Positions 43,001 through 45,981 of a DNA stretch of 45,981 nucleotides are shown here, piece by piece (position 1 is the stretch's first letter; the number at the start of each line of letters is the position of its first letter). The translations under genes were made by a program, and so were the position numbers. The DNA comes from Eubacteriales bacterium (GTDB taxonomy: Bacteria; Bacillota; Clostridia; Lachnospirales; Lachnospiraceae): positions 1 through 45,981 of the forward strand of contig JAUNJF010000026.1 of assembly GCA_030533405.1 (NCBI GenBank), written 5' to 3'. The notes below the pieces were generated by a model, which was not told the origin of the DNA, did not search any database, and was given only the letters and a program-made list of their open reading frames with translations.

Positions 43001-43126
43001 CGCACTATTCTCATTATTACTGTAGCGAAGTTTCTGTAAGAGTTGTACAATTCTGTTTGCAGCACCGATTCTCAAAGAATTATTATCTGCTGCTTGTATA
43101 TCCATATCAAATTGTTGCTTATTCAT
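40040..43126 (-). CDS. Large sacsin/Hsp90-like (GHKL) ATPase
   Basis: A 1028-residue protein. The N-terminal GHKL ATPase has the N-box RWIWELCQNAKDV, the motif VFFRHNGKAFSMENI in place of the DxGxG box, as in sacsin/MORC-like ATPases, and the lid GKFGTGFITTHLLSE. The rest (about 300-1028) is a long helical and beta array with no obvious family. Proteins of this type appear in bacterial defence clusters, where an ATPase senses infection and signals to an effector. It starts 42 bp after the FRG gene's stop and its stop overlaps the next gene's start region. A probable sensor for the TIR partner. Confidence 0.85.
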   Translation of the reverse strand: MNKQQFDMDIQAADNNSLRIGAANRIVQLLQKLRYSNNENSAKRWIWELCQNAKDVCNSTGKVKISINYDEMQRKVFFRHNGKAFSMENILSLINQSSSKDRSDGSERKSGKFGTGFITTHLLSEVVSISGLLEANDEYSRFSISLDRTGKERNEIIAAMDKAVSDLRSCTSIDFLDFDEDEYNTVFEYELDDYGMRTARAGLENLRVSAPFVLAMLSDIEEITVENTGEKFRYKREVKCGLENATVSEIEVEQLGHPHPCKKYVLGMTEDNVSIYIALERMDDNMKIIPFSQNQSKLFCDFPLIGTEDFPFPVLISSPNFNPTEPRDGVFLTCKNTARIDEEIEVNRSIIEKACGLYEQLLEYVAKKKWDGIYNITKVNAYGKKEWYDEEWLEEIIAKCKDVILHTPIVRNACGDMKALLDDWDDEQLYIISDRNAAIREKIWTLLSHMTPDMIPQVEDLHEWYHSLWSGCNSYTFERLSEKVNSFVTVDTLDAKLDQIDWRDWLNEYYEIIDENEKWQTFVKHNLLNILPNQRGEFCCVDSLYYDIDIMEEYKEILTDLGNDIKASLLHLDFERSEWFCCEKINNGQILEMIEKQLEQAEKEEKETVYQKITFMCIDSFDDIDSQKKICQYVNSVLELGLELHEVKAISEKLLRESLKYMTTMVADRISECRSLEGLAEHLETTKEEATEYLADFIEFVVKQGWDNLINKITKPILPNQNGNFTIKENIFLDNEMDETLKEIVCIAGHDIREELLMKEVYLELPENRQKTNKDIAGYITEFVQDNRNTKETEIRNAFNKLLLWIKDNQSEAEDILPILYANKHYLYDDDDIANNIRQAETFTNIMSKYDIGSPEQLEAIIRQGTRGSAIDTTLPKEAVTEEILLQYGIDSKEALDMAFSNLDFASQFIRESKHEISTYEYVKQILERAQKNVLSFLDEQDEYDLSDKQRIADTIFVVRKNGKQIYVLARPSDGGEVRIYYRTEMDILDYSMDWELWVEDGKREPQKITFGKMIKLTGLNRIPLKGM

Positions 43127-43168
43127 CCGTATCCTCTCCCCTCGTTTTTTTAGAAATTCTTTCTGTGA

Positions 43169-44491
43169 TTATGTCGGTATATTAACATGTGTTTTTATAT
43201 AATCAGCAACATCGTCTATTTCCGGGTAAATCTTTGCCTTATTTATACCCAAATTTTCCAACTCATTTAGTAACTCGATTTTTTTATCAATAATACAGAT
43301 TGTGGTCTTTTTATTATCCTGCTTTAATCGCATATTTGATAATGTATTATATTTTTTATCACCATATATTTCCTCAAGTAGTCCACAAACAATAAATGCA
43401 CCTTCTTGATTTTCAATTCTTCTGTTCTTTCTTGCTGGAATACAAACAACAGCGTCTCGTATATCCTCTGCTCTTATTTCTGATTTGAAACCCGGGCGTT
43501 CCATTCTCACCTCATGAACAAGTCGTTCAACCTTATCATTAAAATCTTCCCCTTGTGGAGACTTCATAAAACTTGACTGATAAAATTGCAATTGCTCACC
43601 TTTAGTAAACAACGGTAGTGATGCCAACATTGCAACAGTATCGCTTTGAAAATACTTTATAGAATCCAAATTTTGCGAAAATATAATTATTTCGCCATAG
43701 TATGAATACTGGGATTCACAAGCAAAATAGAGAGCAACTAGCGGATTCTGCGTAACATCTAACAATCTTGTTGGCAATCCATAGTGTTGCATTTCTGCCA
43801 GTTTTTCTATATGTGATTCTAACCGTTCAAATTCATAAGGACATTTCGACATTAACTCTAAATACATTTTTCTTTCATTTGATAACCACTCTTCTTTACG
43901 AAATAAAGATGGTTTCAAATCATAAGAAACTTTGCTATGTCCCCGAAAAAACAGTTTACTATCTTTTTTCCTTATTTGTCCTAAGAAGTCCACATACTGA
44001 TTGATTGAAGATATAAAGTTTACCTCAACCGTAGCATAATCAAAAACAATTCCGTTAGACATTCTAATATCATACTCACATTCATGCTCATTCCAGGTTC
44101 TGTATAATTCTTTTGCACAATCCAGTTTCTTATCAACAGATTTGTACATTTGAAAAATATAATATACAATTGCGAAATAAATGTATTCATCGAAAGTATT
44201 TATCTTTTCTGATGTTTTTTCTTCCATTTCTTTTAAAACTGGTAGCATTATCTCTTCTAGTTCTTCCGTATTTGTAGCATACTTTCCAGCAAACACCTTA
44301 GCCAATGGAGAGTTTAATTTCTTTAAATTATTCTCTATTTCAGATTTGGAAGTTCTTGGTCGTCCTATTAATGGATTAATATCGCAATATCCTTCCGATT
44401 GCAATTTTTCGAACATCATCTTTTCAAAAGCCATTTTAACGATGGCATTGTACTCCAAATCTCCAATTTCACTATAAATAAAGAAAAACAT
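43169..44491 (-). CDS. FRG-domain protein
   Basis: A 440-residue protein. The central part (about 180-260) is an FRG domain: KLFFRGHSKVSYDLKPSLFR gives the Phe-Arg-Gly signature, and MQHYGLPTRLLDVTQNPLVALYF is its second conserved block. A C-terminal stretch has AVVCIPARKNRR and GAFIVCGL. FRG domains are common in phage-defence loci, but their activity is not well defined. The ATG at 44491 has an AAAGGAGG site 8 nt upstream. First gene of the sacsin-TIR block. Confidence 0.9.
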   Translation of the reverse strand: MFFFIYSEIGDLEYNAIVKMAFEKMMFEKLQSEGYCDINPLIGRPRTSKSEIENNLKKLNSPLAKVFAGKYATNTEELEEIMLPVLKEMEEKTSEKINTFDEYIYFAIVYYIFQMYKSVDKKLDCAKELYRTWNEHECEYDIRMSNGIVFDYATVEVNFISSINQYVDFLGQIRKKDSKLFFRGHSKVSYDLKPSLFRKEEWLSNERKMYLELMSKCPYEFERLESHIEKLAEMQHYGLPTRLLDVTQNPLVALYFACESQYSYYGEIIIFSQNLDSIKYFQSDTVAMLASLPLFTKGEQLQFYQSSFMKSPQGEDFNDKVERLVHEVRMERPGFKSEIRAEDIRDAVVCIPARKNRRIENQEGAFIVCGLLEEIYGDKKYNTLSNMRLKQDNKKTTICIIDKKIELLNELENLGINKAKIYPEIDDVADYIKTHVNIPT

Positions 44492-44526
44492 TTTCCATTC
44501 CTCCTTTGTATTTTCTATATAAACAC

Positions 44527-44550
44527 AAAAGCAGGTCTCACGACCTGCTT
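44527..44550 (-). terminator. Rho-independent terminator before the FRG gene
   Basis: On the minus strand GCAGGTC and GACCTGC form a perfect 7-bp stem around GTGA and are followed by TTTTGTGTTT. It ends transcription from the DUF5677-like gene and separates it from the FRG operon. Confidence 0.85.
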
Positions 44551-44672
44551 CTTCTAAGTAGGGAAACTTCTCCCATAAAATCCTTTGTTAGAGCATATCG
44601 CTCCTTTCCCAATTAAATACTACCATAATTAATTAATAATCACAATAAAAACTATACTTCATAATAAAAAAT

Positions 44673-45617
44673 CTATATAATCATATCCAAATTATGACTT
44701 GCAATATCTCTTTTGTTTTGGAAATCAACAAAAAAATCTTGAAATTCTGTCTTTTCCATTTCTCCATCACCAACATACTCATATATCGATTTCAAAAGAC
44801 TCACCGAAAAAGTGCAAGCTAATGAAAAAATCGAGCCTCCACCGACTGGATTTCTAATAGGTTTTAATGCCATTCCACCCTCATTAAAATGAATATCCAT
44901 TGTTGAATTATATGCGTGTGCTTCATACGAAAGCCCTCCATAAATGCTATCATAGTACTTTTCGTAACCATTTTCCTTCATCATGCCTTTAAACGATGTC
45001 ACATTGCTGCAAACTTCATACCATTTTATATACTTTTTATTTTCTCTTTTTCTATTCATTTTTCTTTTTCGTTCTCTATCAATTTCCTGAAATACTGGCT
45101 TAGATTTAACAATTCGTTCAAATGCTTCTTTCTTTTTCAGGAACATATTCATATCATCATCAAAAGACTCATGACCTTTGTGTGCAATAATTTGCTTTCT
45201 AAGGTCAGATTCAGTTCCAAATAGTCTCTCTCCCAGCTCTATTTCTTCATAATGATGTTCTAGCCAATATGCTGCTGCTCTTTTTTCTGTATCTTCTTTC
45301 AATATAAACTGCAAACTAACAATATTCTCCACTAAAGATCTCAGAATAATTTGAGTTTGAGCAAATGAACCTATTGAAAATAATATATTAATTGCATCAA
45401 TTTGTTCCATAACCTTTCTGATAAATAAACACAATACTGTATCAACGAAATCATCTTTTCTTGAAGTTCCAAAACACAATTCATTCTCTAATTCACCAAA
45501 CTTTATTATTAATGATGCCAACACATGGCTCGCTTGTTCTATTGTATTTTTAACATCGCTATTGCTATTAATATCATAGAAAAGGTTATCAAAGATTTTT
45601 AAGTAACTATCATTCAT
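44673..45617 (-). CDS. DUF5677-like protein
   Basis: A 314-residue helical protein. FIRKVMEQIDAINILFSIGS, then QIILRSLVENIVSLQFIL and AYWLEHHYEEIELGERL are the pattern of the DUF5677 family (helical, conserved Arg and Glu). Its second half has YDSIYGGLSYEAHAYNS, a conserved His/Tyr part. AAGGAG lies 9 nt before the ATG. Function is unknown; relatives are scattered in accessory regions. It is transcribed separately from the FRG block. Confidence 0.75.
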   Translation of the reverse strand: MNDSYLKIFDNLFYDINSNSDVKNTIEQASHVLASLIIKFGELENELCFGTSRKDDFVDTVLCLFIRKVMEQIDAINILFSIGSFAQTQIILRSLVENIVSLQFILKEDTEKRAAAYWLEHHYEEIELGERLFGTESDLRKQIIAHKGHESFDDDMNMFLKKKEAFERIVKSKPVFQEIDRERKRKMNRKRENKKYIKWYEVCSNVTSFKGMMKENGYEKYYDSIYGGLSYEAHAYNSTMDIHFNEGGMALKPIRNPVGGGSIFSLACTFSVSLLKSIYEYVGDGEMEKTEFQDFFVDFQNKRDIASHNLDMII

Positions 45618-45781
45618 ATGTAGTGCTCCTTATCTCACAAATATTTATCTATAATATACTCCGTCAGCATATATTATAAAATCCCCAAACTATTGTTTTG
45701 TTAAAATAGCCCGTCAAAAAAATAACAATTATATATTATATAAGTTATATGTCAAAATATACAATAATTTGCAATTTCTCT

Positions 45782-45811
45782 AAAAATAGAGATGGTCAAT
45801 ACGACCATCTC
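45782..45811 (-). terminator. Rho-independent terminator
   Basis: On the minus strand GAGATGGTC pairs with GACCATCTC around a 5-nt loop, followed by TATTTTT. It ends the gene entering from the right edge. 45618-45781 is AT-rich and holds the promoter of the DUF5677-like gene; no gene is seen. Confidence 0.85.
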
Positions 45812-45824
45812 CAATTCCAAAAAT

Positions 45825-45981
45825 CTAATTTATTCTTTTATTAATAATCTCCTTTATCACTTTACCTGGAACATTATCAACTTGATAATCAGTTGCATCA
45901 ATCCCTGCTACAATCCCTTTTAATTTTCCAATATGTTCTACACTAATTGGAACATCTGAATACTTCTCTTTTAATACCTTG
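45825..45981 (-). CDS. C-terminal end of an unidentified gene (5' end outside window)
   Basis: An open minus-strand frame enters from the right edge and stops with TAG at 45825. It encodes 52 residues ending VEHIGKLKGIVAGIDATDYQ, then VPGKVIKEIINKRIN. The product is soluble and not recognised. A strong terminator follows the stop, which supports a real gene. Confidence 0.65.
   Translation of the reverse strand, partial: KVLKEKYSDVPISVEHIGKLKGIVAGIDATDYQVDNVPGKVIKEIINKRIN

Overview
The window comes from a low-GC Gram-positive bacterium, most likely a gut clostridium of the Lachnospiraceae. Supporting signs are the AT-rich DNA, strong GGAGG ribosome sites, the agr quorum-sensing cassette with a cyclic-lactone type AgrD, a cysteine-rich KTR protein and a DUF6462-like protein beside a tyrosine integrase. 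This taxonomic reading is inference; no rRNA or tRNA gene is present. Almost every gene lies on the minus strand. The main exception is the mobC-relaxase pair.

Layout, left to right. (1) 1-7.5 kb: the edge of a membrane-anchored protein with a pre-toxin-like segment, a decayed type I methyltransferase remnant behind a WYL regulator, an unknown coiled-coil gene preceded by a 40-codon cysteine-rich ORF, and a large fusion of a head domain, a PD-(D/E)xK-like nuclease and a nitrilase. A PH-domain fragment cut by an IS21-like end follows. (2) 7.5-15.2 kb: a tightly coupled seven-gene operon encoding a small HTH protein, a beta-class DNA methyltransferase, a BglII-like protein lacking the expected catalytic acids, a ParB-like protein, an SNF2 helicase, a DUF3883 nuclease-like protein and an AIPR protein. 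This is the best candidate for an undescribed defence system. (3) 15.2-23.0 kb: an integrative mobilizable element with integrase, RHH protein, DUF6462-like protein, XRE regulators, a candidate small structured RNA, an oriT-like region, mobC and relaxase, a two-gene cargo of unknown function and a KTR protein.

(4) 23.2-26.5 kb: a complete agr-type cassette (XRE, LytTR response regulator, GHKL kinase, AgrD, AgrB). The AgrD ring region appears to contain two cysteines. (5) 26.7-27.3 kb: two decayed IS66 transposase ends in inverted orientation. (6) 27.8-36.9 kb: a two-component system and an ABC export/immunity-like operon with two lipoproteins, an ATPase and two ABC-2 permeases. The second permease is fused to a lipoprotein domain. 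Two promoters in this block share a nearly identical 32-bp element, which points to control of the ABC operon by the neighbouring response regulator. (7) 37.4-45.6 kb: a second putative defence block with a DUF5677-like gene, an FRG-domain protein, a 1028-residue sacsin/Hsp90-like ATPase, an AlbA-TIR protein and a PD-(D/E)xK nuclease. An unidentified gene enters from the right edge.

Overall the window reads as accessory DNA: two defence clusters flank a mobilizable element, a quorum-sensing cassette and a regulated transporter, with remnants of RM genes and IS elements. All functions are assigned from sequence motifs read by eye; no database search was run.
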